Shown: positions 21,694 through 31,141 of the stretch, in pieces | Layout: each line of letters opens with the position of its first letter | How positions within the stretch are numbered: position 1 is the stretch's first letter | Assembly: GCA_958296345.1 (NCBI GenBank) | Contig: CATQIJ010000006.1 | Coordinates: 1 to 64,000, forward strand | Source: an uncultured Rhizobiaceae bacterium | Lineage (GTDB): Bacteria; Pseudomonadota; Alphaproteobacteria; Rhizobiales; Rhizobiaceae | Direction: 5' to 3' | DNA length: 64,000 nucleotides | Position numbers and translations under genes: made by a program | The notes under the pieces: generated by a model | What the model was told of the DNA's origin: nothing | The model's database searches: none | What the model saw: only the letters and a program-made list of their open reading frames with translations

Positions 21694-23051
21694 TTGATTT
21701 TTGCAAATAAGGCTTTGTTGGCAACGGGTTGGGAAGCTAATGTGCGAATCCGTATAGAAGACGGGCGCATAAATTCTATTGAAATGGGTGTAAAGGCCGA
21801 GGCTGATGATGTCTTGGGTGATGCGCTTTTACCTTCAATCGCCAACCTTCATAGTCATTCTTTTCAACGTGTGATGGCAGGGATGACGGAAGTGCGTGCT
21901 AAAGGTCGCGACAGTTTCTGGACTTGGCGTGAGTTAATGTATCGCTTTATGGACCGTTTAATGCCTGATCAAATTGAAGCGTTTGCAGCTCTTACCTTTA
22001 TGGAAATGCAGGAAGCTGGTTTTGCGAGTGTTGGCGAATTTCATTACGTTCATCATCAAGTTGGCGGAAAGCACTATGATGATATTGCAGAACTTTCGAA
22101 TAGAATTTTTGCCGCCGCTCAAGCTACAGGCATTGGGTTAACGCATTTACCAGTCCTCTATACGTATGGCGGGGCGAATGAAGCGTTGCTTGCAGAAGGA
22201 CAGTTGCGATTTGGTAATGATCTGGATGCTTTTAATCGACTTTATGAAAAAGCTAAAATTGGCCTTAAGCAATTGCCAAATGATACAAATATGGGTATCG
22301 CGCCGCACTCCCTTCGTGCAACTACGCCTGAGCATCTTAAAGAACTTCTTGATGCTTACACAAATGGTCCAGTTCACATGCATATTTCTGAGCAACCTAA
22401 AGAAGTAAGCGACGTTGAGGCTTGGCTGGGTGCACGGCCTGTTGAATGGTTGTTAGAAAATGTGGATGTGAATAAGCGATGGTGTCTTATCCATGCAACT
22501 CATATGTCTAGACAAGAGACTTTAGGGATGGCTGCTTCTGGTGCTGTAGTGGGCTTTGTCCTATTACAGAATCAAACCTAGGTGACGGGATTTTTAACGG
22601 TGTTGAATACCTTAATGCTGCTGGGAGGTTTGGGCTTGGTTCAGATTCTAATATCAATATCTCAATGACGGAAGAACTAAGAACCTTAGAATATTCTCAG
22701 CGCTTGAGAGATATTGCGCGTAATGTGATGGTTGTAGGCGAAGGCTCGGTTGGGCATACGCTATATACAAATGCTGCAAAGGGCGGGGCTCAATCTTTGG
22801 GGCGGAAATCAGGTGAGATTGCTTTGGGTAATCTTGCTGACTTGGTGGCTATCGATAGTGCCTCGCCAGCACTGTGCGCTTTGAGCGATGAACAACTTCT
22901 TGATGGTTTGGTTTTTGTCGCTAGCGATCGTGTTGTTACAGATTTATGGTCAGCTGGCCGGCATATGGTACAAGAGGGAAAACATGTTAGGCGAGATAAG
23001 GTTATCAAGGCTTATAAAACTGCGATTGCAGATTTGTTGCAAGTAATTTAA
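21694..23051 (+). pseudogene. hutF: formimidoylglutamate deiminase, one frameshift
   Basis: HutF deaminates N-formimino-glutamate to N-formyl-glutamate and ammonia. It is an amidohydrolase: LHSHSFQRVMAG has the His-x-His metal pair, GIAPHSLRA, HMHISEQPKEV and IHATHMS further ligands, and GLGSDSNINISM the catalytic Asp. The frame breaks at a T3 run (22555-22557); one more T gives GFCPITESNLGDG and a 452-residue protein, the usual length. Both halves are fully family-like, so a sequencing error is likely. The start is a TTG. The next enzyme, N-formylglutamate deformylase (HutG), is not in the window. Confidence 0.9.
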
Positions 23052-23054
23052 TAA

Positions 23055-23068
23055 TATGTCTGTACATA
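23055..23068. promoter_or_regulatory. second probable HutC operator, before hutC
   Basis: TATGTCTGTACATA has arms TATGT and ACATA around CTGT and matches the 21657 palindrome except in its centre. It is directly upstream of the hutC TTG start (23075), so HutC probably represses its own gene. The weaker centre suggests lower affinity. Confidence 0.6.
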
Positions 23069-23074
23069 ATAAAT

Positions 23075-23791
23075 TTGAAAGTTATTGAAAGACCCGTGCT
23101 CAAGAAAACTGGATACAAAGACATTAAGCGGGAAGTTTTTAACCGCATTCGCAAGAACGAATGGCCTCCAGGCACACTTTTGCCTGGTGAAGTGGAGCTT
23201 GCGGCGGAGTTTGGCTGTGCACGTGCAACGGTTAATCGTGCGATGCAAGAACTTTCAGATGATGGCATTATTGATCGTAAGCGTAAAGGTGGAAGCCGTG
23301 TAAATCTTGCTCCAGTGCGGCAGGTGACCTTCGAAATTCCTTTAGTGCGAGCTGAAGTTGAAGGAAAAGGTGCAACTTATAAATATGAGTTGCTTTATAA
23401 CAAGACAGATATTGCGCCGATTTGGCTGCAAGATCAGCTGTCGCTTTCAGCTTATTCGCGCGTGCAACACCTAAGATGCATTCATTTTGCGGATGGCAAA
23501 CCTTATCAATATGAAGATCGCTGGATAAATCACAGCGTTGTGCCGCTTGCTAGTGAGTTTGATTTTTCAACCATAAGCCCGAATGAATGGTTGATTAGCG
23601 AGGTGCCTTATACAAATGCAGAAGTGCGGTTTTCTGCAATCTCTGCAGAGAAGTATGTTGCGACTGCATTAGAAGTAAATGTTGGTGACCCGATCTTTCG
23701 AGCAGAACGGACTACTTGGCTGTCTGATGAACCTGTAACTTTTGTTAGCCTTTATTTTGCTAAAGGCTATGAGATGGTTGCTAAGTATTAG
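23075..23791 (+). CDS. hutC: HutC, GntR-family histidine utilization repressor
   Basis: HutC is a repressor released by urocanate. An N-terminal winged helix (EVELAAEFGCARATVNRAMQ, residues about 40-60) is followed by a UTRA ligand-binding domain (from about residue 80: GKGATYKYELL, HFADGKPYQYEDRWIN, AISAEKYVATALEV). At 238 residues it has normal length. It starts 23 bases after hutF with a TTG and is probably cotranscribed with it. Two palindromes with the GntR core lie at 21657 and 23055. It overlaps the end of the convergent TetR gene by 11 bases. Confidence 0.94.
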   Translation: MKVIERPVLKKTGYKDIKREVFNRIRKNEWPPGTLLPGEVELAAEFGCARATVNRAMQELSDDGIIDRKRKGGSRVNLAPVRQVTFEIPLVRAEVEGKGATYKYELLYNKTDIAPIWLQDQLSLSAYSRVQHLRCIHFADGKPYQYEDRWINHSVVPLASEFDFSTISPNEWLISEVPYTNAEVRFSAISAEKYVATALEVNVGDPIFRAERTTWLSDEPVTFVSLYFAKGYEMVAKY

Positions 23792-24398
23792 AGGCTTCAA
23801 AGCCTTTGATTAGAAACTCTACAAACTGTGTTAGCTGCGAATCTAGCTCTTTTCTGGGTACTGCGATGAACCTATCTTGCAAGCTGATTGATACAATGCC
23901 ATGCACCGCTGCAAACATTGAACGCGAAAGCGTGGCTAGTTCTTCGCGATTTAGTTTTGGATTTAGCTCTGCAAGCGGCATAGCAATTTGTTCAAAAAGA
24001 ACCGCATGTTCGACGAGATGCCATTCAGGAACGTCGACACCTTCTGGCATACGATGGTCAAATAGGGCTGACCACAGATTGCGATTATCACAAGCGAACT
24101 TTAAATAGCCTCTTGCAAGCTCAATGAGTCGTTTTACTGGTCTATTTTCTTGGTCCGCAATTTGTTTTAATTCGCTACCTAGTGCGTTTAATGTGATGGA
24201 ATTGACGTGTAATACTAAATTATCGATGTCATCATAGGCTGTGTATAACCCACCTAAAGAGCAACCAGCATCCGTGGTTATGTCGCGCGCTCGTAATCCT
24301 GATAATCCATTGATTTTAATGCGATTTCTTGCTGCTTGAAGTAAGTTTTCTTTCAGCTCCTGCTTCTTTAATTCGCGCTTCGTTGGTTCATTTTTCAT
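23781..24398 (-). CDS. TetR/AcrR-family transcriptional regulator
   Basis: A helix-turn-helix repressor: LLQAARNRIKINGLSGLRARDITTDAGCSLGGLYTAYDD is the standard TetR DNA-binding region, followed by an all-helical ligand domain (DNRNLWSALFDHRMPEG). The frame extends to a TTG at 24455 inside a palindrome; the ATG at 24398 (about 205 residues) is preferred, with an alternative ATG at 24449. It is divergent from the pspA-like gene, with two similar palindromes in between, so it probably represses itself and the pspA-yiaA pair. The inducer is unknown. Confidence 0.87.
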   Translation of the reverse strand: MKNEPTKRELKKQELKENLLQAARNRIKINGLSGLRARDITTDAGCSLGGLYTAYDDIDNLVLHVNSITLNALGSELKQIADQENRPVKRLIELARGYLKFACDNRNLWSALFDHRMPEGVDVPEWHLVEHAVLFEQIAMPLAELNPKLNREELATLSRSMFAAVHGIVSISLQDRFIAVPRKELDSQLTQFVEFLIKGFEASNT

Positions 24399-24418
24399 TA
24401 ACCATAAGGCCTTTAATT

Positions 24419-24462
24419 TTGAATAACGTTTATGTTTTATATGCTCCATGAACAACGTTCAT
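24419..24462. promoter_or_regulatory. twin operators between the TetR gene and pspA-like gene
   Basis: ATGAACAACGTTCAT at 24448-24462 is a perfect 6-bp inverted repeat around AAC. A diverged copy, TTGAATAACGTTTAT, lies at 24419-24433. The copies share TGAA(C/T)AACGTT(C/T)AT and sit 29 bases apart, nearly three helical turns. One lies 17 bases before the pspA-like start, the other just upstream of the TetR start. This is the usual layout of TetR operators. Confidence 0.7.
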
Positions 24463-24478
24463 ATAAGGAGTTGAAAGA

Positions 24479-25168
24479 ATGTTCAAGCAAATAGTTACTT
24501 TATTCAGGGGTGCTGCAGTTGATGCAGGTGAAGAATTTACAGATCGCCACGCGATTACACTTCTAAGACAGCAAATCAGAGACTGCGCAAATGCAGTTGC
24601 TGCTTCATGGAAGGCTGTTGCAATTGCAATTGCTCAAAATGAGCAAGAGGCAATTCAACATAAAAAACTAGAAGACAAAATTACCGACTTAGAAAAGCGT
24701 ACCGTTAAAGCTATGGAGCAGGGTGAAGAGAGGCTTGCTCTAGAAGCTGCGGAAACGATTTCTTTACTAGAAGCAGAGCGTGATGTTTCTGCTCAAGCAC
24801 AAGCTCAATTTAATGCAGAGATTACGCGTCTTAAAAATACGGTTCGTAATGCAGAGCTAAAGCTGAAGGAATTGCAGCGCGGCCAACGCCTTGCTGTTGC
24901 AACAGACAAGACACAACGTATGCGTCAGGTTCATCCAAGCAATGGGCTTTCGGACTTAAAGGAAGCAGAAGAAACGCTTCTGCGCTTGAGAGTTCGCCAG
25001 CAGCAAATTGATACGACTGCAAATGCAATGGCAGAAATGGAGGAAACGGGTGATCCGGCTTCCATTACTGAAAAACTTGCAAAGGCAGAGTGTGGTGATC
25101 CGCTTAAATCATCGGCGCAAGATGTACTTGAGCGCCTTAAAAAGAAATCAAAAAAGAAGGCTGCATAA
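24479..25168 (+). CDS. PspA/IM30-family membrane stress protein
   Basis: A 229-residue, almost entirely helical coiled-coil protein beginning MFKQIVTLFRGAAVDAGEEF, the amphipathic N-terminal helix and layout of the PspA/IM30 family. Such proteins form ESCRT-III-like polymers on the inner membrane face and support membrane integrity under stress. AAGGAG precedes the ATG. The C-terminal Lys-rich tail (KKKSKKKAA) is unusual. It is followed after 41 bases by a YiaA/YiaB-type membrane protein. Divergent TetR control is likely, rather than the PspF/sigma-54 control of enterobacteria. Confidence 0.85.
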   Translation: MFKQIVTLFRGAAVDAGEEFTDRHAITLLRQQIRDCANAVAASWKAVAIAIAQNEQEAIQHKKLEDKITDLEKRTVKAMEQGEERLALEAAETISLLEAERDVSAQAQAQFNAEITRLKNTVRNAELKLKELQRGQRLAVATDKTQRMRQVHPSNGLSDLKEAEETLLRLRVRQQQIDTTANAMAEMEETGDPASITEKLAKAECGDPLKSSAQDVLERLKKKSKKKAA

Positions 25169-25209
25169 GCAGCGTCAGAATTAACTCACTTAAATCAAGG
25201 AATAAAATT

Positions 25210-25491
25210 ATGTCTAATAATGCAGTAAAACATTCAACATCGTGGATTAACTTTTCAATGGGCAGCTTCGCAATAGCAGCAGCTATGATGGCAGGGGGTA
25301 TCTTCTTTTTAGAAGCAAGCTTTGCGGCTAAAGGTTTCTACGCCATGTCAGCTTTGATGCTTGTTCATACTTCAATCAGTGTAACGAAAACCCTTCGGGA
25401 TAATGAAGAAGCGGGAAAGCTTATCAATAAAGTTGAAGATGCAAAGACTGAAAAATTGTTGATGGAAATTAATAATTCGGAAGATTTATAA
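25210..25491 (+). CDS. YiaA/YiaB-domain inner-membrane protein
   Basis: A 93-residue protein with two hydrophobic helices (SWINFSMGSFAIAAAMMAGGIFF and FAAKGFYAMSALMLVHTSISVTKT), the YiaAA-domain pattern, followed by a charged cytoplasmic tail. PspA-type and YiaA-type genes are often paired, suggesting a shared membrane-stress role, which here is inferred from position. AAGGA lies before the ATG. Confidence 0.82.
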   Translation: MSNNAVKHSTSWINFSMGSFAIAAAMMAGGIFFLEASFAAKGFYAMSALMLVHTSISVTKTLRDNEEAGKLINKVEDAKTEKLLMEINNSEDL

Positions 25492-25527
25492 TTTTCTAGA
25501 AAGTCTACTTTAAAATTAGAAATAAAA

Positions 25528-25583
25528 AAGAAAGATAGGGAGTAAAACATTTGATAATTTTATCAGTGTTTACTCCCTTTCTT
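25528..25583 (+). other. long hairpin between yiaA-like and aas-like genes
   Basis: The left arm (about 25528-25550) and right arm (about 25567-25583) pair over roughly 17 bases with two small bulges; GGGAGTAAA pairs with TTTACTCCC, and an inner GATAA/TTATC pair closes the loop. No clean T-tract follows. It ends just before the ribosome site (GAGGG) of the next gene. It may be a terminator for pspA-yiaA or a leader structure for the aas-like mRNA. Confidence 0.5.
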
Positions 25584-25597
25584 ATGAGGGAAAAATT

Positions 25598-28500
25598 ATG
25601 CAAACCAATCTTATGACATCAAAGAAATTCGCACCGTTATTCTGGACGCAATTTCTTTCTGCTTTTAATGATAATTTTTTGAAAAATACTTTAGTTTTTC
25701 TAATATTATTTCAATTGGCAGCAGGTGAGGCGGCTTCGTTAGTAACGCTAGCGGGCGCGATCTTTATGGCACCGTTCTTGTTTCTTTCAGCACTCGGTGG
25801 TGAATTAGCTGATAAACACGATAAAGCCTGGCTTGCACAACGATTAAAGCTTGCTGAAATTGGCGCAGCTTTTGTGGCTGTCGTTGGTATTGGGTTTTCC
25901 TCTATTCCAGTTTTAATGACATCGCTTTTTTTATTCGGGGTTATCTCCGCACTCTTTGGACCGATTAAATACGGTATTCTTCCTGACCATTTGGAGAAGA
26001 AAGATTTACCAAAAGCAAATGCCTGGATTGAAGCTGCAACCTTCGTTGCAATTTTAGGTGGCACGATTGTTGGTGGTATTGCCTCTGTTGGCGGTGTTAG
26101 TGTTGGTATCTTTGGGCCAATGATGTTGGCGCTTGCCGTAGGGTGTTGGGCAATTAGTCGTTACGTTCCATCGACAAAAAGTGCTGTACCTGATCTTGAA
26201 ATTGATAAAAATATTTTCCGTTCGACATGGAACATGGTTTCTGAATTGCGTTCAGAAAAGCGTATGTGGATTGCTGGCTTAATGGTTTCATGGTTCTGGC
26301 TTGTGGGTGCGATTATCTTGTCGTTACTACCGACGCTGGTGAAAGAAATTTTAGGCGGTGGTGAGATTGCGATTACGGCTTATTTAGCGGTGTTTGCAGT
26401 TGCCGTTGCAATTAGTTCTGCAATTGCTGCATGGCTTTCTGCAGGGCGCGTTGTCCTTCTTCCAGCCGTTTTTGGTACTTTGCTTATGGGTTTGTTTGGT
26501 CTTGATTTAGCTTGGGCGATTTCAAGCCTGGAGATTGCTACTACCACCACTAATTCTTTATCTGAGTTCTTTGCTGGTGAAAATACAATCCGTGTTGCGA
26601 TTGATTTGGCAGGCCTTGCGATCGCTGGTTCGTTCTTGGTTGTTCCAACGTTTACTGCGGTTCAAACATGGGCATCAGAAGAACGCCGCGCGCGTGCAGT
26701 TGCAGGTGTAAATATTCTATCAGCTGGCTTTATGACGGGTGGCGGTGCGGCAGTTGCTGGCCTTCAAGCTGGCGGTGTATCGCTTGGTTTAATTTTAATG
26801 GGCCTTGCGATATTTAATATTGCTGCTGCATGGATTATGCTTCGCAACCTTCCAACAAATGCTTTTTGTGATTTTGTATCTGTTCTCTTCCGTGCATTCC
26901 ATAGGCTTGAAGTTGAGGGTTTAGAGAATTTAAAAGATGCGGGCGTAGCGCCAATCTTGGCTATGAACCACGTTAGCTTTTTAGATGGTCCACTAGCTTT
27001 GGCTTTAACAGATGAAGAGCCAATCTTTGCAATTGATTATAATATTGCGCAAGCTTGGTGGGTTCAACCTTTCTTGAAGATGTGTAATTTCTTACCGCTT
27101 GACCCAACCAAGCCGATGGCGACACGGTCTTTGATAAAAGCTGTAAAAGCAGGTGACCCATTGGTTATCTTTCCAGAAGGTCGTATCACTGTCACGGGTG
27201 GCTTGATGAAGGTATATGATGGCGCTGCGATGGTGGCTGATAAAACAGGTTCTATGGTTGTTCCTATCCGCATCAATGGTCTTGAGAAAAGTTATTTCTC
27301 ACGTCTCACAAAAAGCCATGTGCGTCGTCGCTTTTTCCCAAAAGTTACAGTTCAAATTATGCCGCCAGTTAAGCTGGATGTGGATGAAGATTTGCGTGGT
27401 CGTAAGCGTCGTGCTGCAGCAGGTGCAAAACTTTATGAGGTTATGATGAAGCTAGTGTTTGATACAACGAAAACCAATACAACCATTCTGAATAGAGTTA
27501 TTGAAACTGGCCAAGACTATGGCATGAAAAAAATGGCTGTTGAAGACCCGCTTACGGGCTCGCTTTCTTATGGCAAGCTTTTAACAGGTGCAGTTGTACT
27601 TGGTCAGAAGTTTATTGAGAAGTTCCAGAAAGAAGAAATAATTGGTGTCATGCTTCCTAATGCCAATGGCTCAATTGCAACCGTGATGGGCGTTATGTCT
27701 GCGGGTAAAGTGCCAGCGATGATTAACTTTACTGCTGGTGCCAAGAATATTCTTGCAGCCTGTAAAGGTGCTGAGGTGAAAACAATTTTAACCTCTCGTG
27801 CCTTCATTGAACAAAGCAAGCTGGAACCTATTTTGGAAGAAGTCGAAAAGCTTATCAAAATTGTATACATGGATGATTTGCGTGAAGAGGTTTCTACGCT
27901 TGATAAGATTAAAGGTCTTGTGCGTAAGGAAGCAGCACTTGTAGAGCGTAAGGCTGATGATCCAGCGGTGATCCTATTTACATCAGGTTCTGAAGGCACA
28001 CCAAAGGGTGTTGTGCTGACGCATAGAAATATCTTATCGAATGCGGCTCAAGCAGCAGCTCGGATTGATTTTCATTCTGGTGATAAAGTATTTAACGTGC
28101 TTCCTGTGTTCCACTCGTTTGGTTTAACGGCGGGTACAATCTTGCCGCTTATTTCTGGCGTGCCAGTCTATTTTTATCCGTCACCACTTCATTACAGAAT
28201 TATACCTGAGTTGGTTTATGTGTCGAATGCGACAATCATCTTTGGTACGGACACGTTCCTCAATGGTTATGCTCGCACGGCTCATCCATATGACTTCCGT
28301 TCTGTGCGTTATTGTTTTGCAGGGGCTGAACCTGTAAGGGCTTCAACACGAGAAACTTATATGGAGAAGTTTGGCCTTCGTATTCTGGAAGGTTACGGAG
28401 TGACAGAAACCGCGCCTGTGATTTCCATTAACACGCCGATGTATAACAAGTCGGGGACTGTTGGTAAGATTATGCCAGGCATGGAGTACAGGCTTGAAAC

Positions 28501-28977
28501 TGTGCCAGGTGTTGATGAGGGCGGCCGTCTTTATGTGCGTAGCCCGAATGTTATGGCTGGTTACTTGCGTGCAGAAAAACTGGTGTGCTAGAAACGTTGC
28601 CTAATGGTTGGCATGACACGGGCGATATTGTGGCGATTGATGAAGATGGGTTTGTTGCCATTCGTGGTCGTGCAAAACGCTTTGCCAAGATTGCAGGCGA
28701 AATGGTTTCGCTTGCAGCAGTTGAGGAACTTGCTGGCGAATTATGGCCAGGTGAGCTTTCTGCAGCGGCGACTATTCCTGATGCTAAAAAAGGTGAGAAG
28801 CTTATTTTATTCACAGAAGCAGAAGGTGCAACACGTGCAGACTTTATGAAATTTGCTAAATCTAAAAAAGCAATGGATTTGATGATCCCTGCTGAAGTAC
28901 GCATCGTTAAAGTGCCACTTCTTGGAACAGGTAAGGTCGATTTTGTTGGAGTGAAAAAACTGGCAGAAGCTGCTTAG
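25598..28977 (+). pseudogene. Aas-like fusion: MFS transporter, acyltransferase, acyl-ACP synthetase; one frameshift
   Basis: A three-part protein of about 1126 residues. Residues 1-400 are a twelve-helix MFS lysophospholipid-transporter-like (LplT) part (FWTQFLSAFNDNFLKN). Residues about 430-630 are a PlsC acyltransferase (NHVSFLDG with the His-x4-Asp motif, FPEGRI). The rest is an AMP-forming acyl ligase (ILFTSGSEGTPKGVVLTHRN, then GWHDTGDIVAIDEDGF). It is expected to flip lysophospholipids in and re-acylate them using activated fatty acids. The frame breaks at an A5 run (28575-28579); A6 restores RAEKTGVLETLPNGWHD. The distal frame encodes the ligase C-terminal domain with its catalytic Lys region (GTGKVDF). 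A homopolymer error is likely. Confidence 0.88.
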
Positions 28978-28998
28978 TCTTTTTGGTGAAAAATTCTT

Positions 28999-29034
28999 AT
29001 GGCCGATAGAGTTGTCTATTGGCCATTTTATTTG
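28999..29034 (+). terminator. Rho-independent terminator of the aas-like gene
   Basis: A 12-bp stem, ATGGCCGATAGA with TCTATTGGCCAT (one G-T pair), loop GTTG, then TTTATTT. It lies 22 bases after the aas-like stop. On the other strand the stem is followed by AAGAATTTTT, so it may also end the convergent nitroreductase operon. Confidence 0.85.
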
Positions 29035-30035
29035 ATGAGGTCAGCAAAATCTAATCGTGCAGTTTTTGGTCTCTGACCTCCAGCCTTACCAACACGCAAA
29101 ACATTTACAAGGCGATGCTCTTGCGGAATAGAAAAGCGTTCGGCGCATTCGTTCGCACTCTCTTCGTTATCAGCGACAACTGCCATTGGCCAAGCAGAAA
29201 AACCTAGGTCTGTCATTTCTAACCAGAAGCGATAAAATGCGCGCCCTGTTTCGATAGGCGATTCATCTTTGGGGCGGTGGAAGAGTGTTATCGCGCTTGA
29301 GGATTTTGTTTGTGCTTCTTCGCCAATTAATGGCTTTGCTAATCTCATACTATCCAATGCGTTGAATAGACCTGTTCCTAAAACTATCTTTGCACCAAAG
29401 CCTTCAATCGCGCTCATTTGAAGAGCGTCGAGGTTTAACCCATCACAGGTATAATTTTGATGAGAAGTTGAAAGACGCATCCATTCGACAAGTTCATTAC
29501 GGAATGCTTTGTCTCTCATAAAATGCAGGCTACTTTTATCATTTTGTTGCGATAGAAAGTCTATGTCGGATTTAGATATTGCGAGGGTTACATCAGACTT
29601 TGAGCGGGACCATTTATTGAGCGCTTGGGTCATGGTGTTTTCACAAGGTAGAAATTTTGCGCGCCACGTAAAGCGTTTTGTAATTGCTTTGTTGAGTGGA
29701 AAAGATACTGCATCACCTTTGATGTTTATCTTGGCTGCAAGGCGGTGGCCTTTGATTGTAACGCAGTCATTAGCTGCCCACAGATCATCTATGTTTGTGG
29801 CTTTAATACCAACTTCTGCAAGAGCCATAATTGTACCTTCAAGAGCCGCGCCACATGAAAGCGCTGCATCCCGATTGATTGGGCCACCAGCAGGCAAAAA
29901 CCGAGTGCAACCTGCAGATAGTAGAATGCTGGTGTTTTCTAAAAATGACCACCGAGCGGGCTGTGTATTGTGTGTAGAAGGCGCTAGATTCGTCTCCGAA
30001 ACAATTTTTTTAATGAGTTCTTGCTTGAACATCAT
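29028..30035 (-). CDS. Acg-like nitroreductase-family flavoprotein
   Basis: A 335-residue flavin-reductase-fold protein of the Acg/nitroreductase type. APSTHNTQPARW is the FMN-phosphate-binding signature (Ser-x-x-Asn-x-Gln-Pro-x-x-Trp), and INRDAALSCGAALEGTIMAL follows as in that group. Its C-terminus has the expected RVGKAGGQRPKTAR. Acg proteins are FMN-binding and often inactive as reductases. It is the last gene of the operon; its ATG overlaps the stop of the GNAT gene (ATGA), showing translational coupling. Coupling to an E1-like protein recalls Rv1355c/MoeY-type ThiF-nitroreductase fusions, as I remember that family. The substrate is unknown. Confidence 0.8.
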   Translation of the reverse strand: MMFKQELIKKIVSETNLAPSTHNTQPARWSFLENTSILLSAGCTRFLPAGGPINRDAALSCGAALEGTIMALAEVGIKATNIDDLWAANDCVTIKGHRLAAKINIKGDAVSFPLNKAITKRFTWRAKFLPCENTMTQALNKWSRSKSDVTLAISKSDIDFLSQQNDKSSLHFMRDKAFRNELVEWMRLSTSHQNYTCDGLNLDALQMSAIEGFGAKIVLGTGLFNALDSMRLAKPLIGEEAQTKSSSAITLFHRPKDESPIETGRAFYRFWLEMTDLGFSAWPMAVVADNEESANECAERFSIPQEHRLVNVLRVGKAGGQRPKTARLDFADLIK

Positions 30036-31141
30036 GCGAGCGCCTTTGAGTAAAGATGTAGACGATGAAGTGCCTTAGCTCCGCTTTTTTCGGTTTGGCG
30101 AATGCTTGCTTTGTTTTCATCTGCTATCCATGTGCCACCAACGGTTTCATAGCCTGCTTTTTGCATTTGAACTAGAATATGAGCAAGCATTATTGGATTG
30201 ATACCCATACCTTGAAACTGTGGCCTTACGCCTTGAAATATTACCACAGCGCGTTTGCGGTTGAGCCTGTGTTTTAAAAAATGCCAAGGTGCAGAGAGAC
30301 CAAGCTTTGAACCCATTGCTTTTAGCATTGGATTGAGATCAGGTATCGCGATTACCGCGCCAGCAACTTCACCATCCTTGTGCATTATTGTAGAGATGCG
30401 TGGATCCATAATCCACTTCATCTCTTTGGCTTAGAAATCAAACTCTTCTTTAGAAACTAGAACGAACATTGGATTATCAATGAAGCTTTCGTTGAGAATA
30501 TTACGAGCATCTTCAAGACGAGTATCTAGTGTTTTTCGATTAACGGGTGCGAAGGTAAAACCGTTTTCTTCAATGCGCTTCGTATTTTCATTGCTAAGAA
30601 TTTTTGCAGCATCAAGCTTAGTAATGTCTTGCTCAAATGTTGTCATAGGAAAGCTTTGAACGTAACCATTTTGTTCAAGTAGTTTTGGTAGGTGAGGGGG
30701 GCTCCAGATTTGATCTGTGAAAGGAGCGTTTTCAAAGCCACCTGTTTGCACACCAATTTGTTGCATGGCTGTCAGATTGAAATTACCAGAAATTTTACTA
30801 AAGCCTTTTGCCTTTGCCCATTCTTCACATGCTTTGAGAAGCATGGTTGCAATCTCAAGGTTATTGGGACAATCAAAGAAACCAAAATAAGCAATTTTTG
30901 TTTTGTGCAATGTATTTGATGCACGATGAACATGCGCTGTTATTCTGCCAATAGGATTTCCATTTTCAGTTGCACTGAAGAAAGTGAAATCTTCTTCGTT
31001 TTCAAAAAGTGGATTAGTTTTACTTGAAAGAAAGCGCACCAAGTCGCTCTTCATTGGAGAAACGTAGGGAGTATCACTTGAGTAAGTATTGAAAGGTGCT
31101 TTGAAGAAACTTTCGAAATCACGTTCGACTAGTTTAATCAT
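30032..31141 (-). pseudogene. GNAT-family N-acyltransferase, in-frame stop
   Basis: A two-lobed GNAT-type protein of about 369 residues. The first part (to residue 236) contains PIGRITAHVHRASN and GFFDCPNNLEIATMLLKACEEWAKAKGF; the second contains EMKWIMDPRIS, AIPDLNPMLKAMGS, VRPQFQGMGINPIMLAH and GGTWIADENKAS. A TAA at 30431-30433 interrupts FDF-AKEMKWIMDPR in the same frame. Family relatives normally have a hydrophobic residue such as Leu there, so TTA to TAA by one base is plausible. It starts with an ATG that overlaps the previous stop (ATGA). The acceptor substrate is unknown. Confidence 0.72.
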
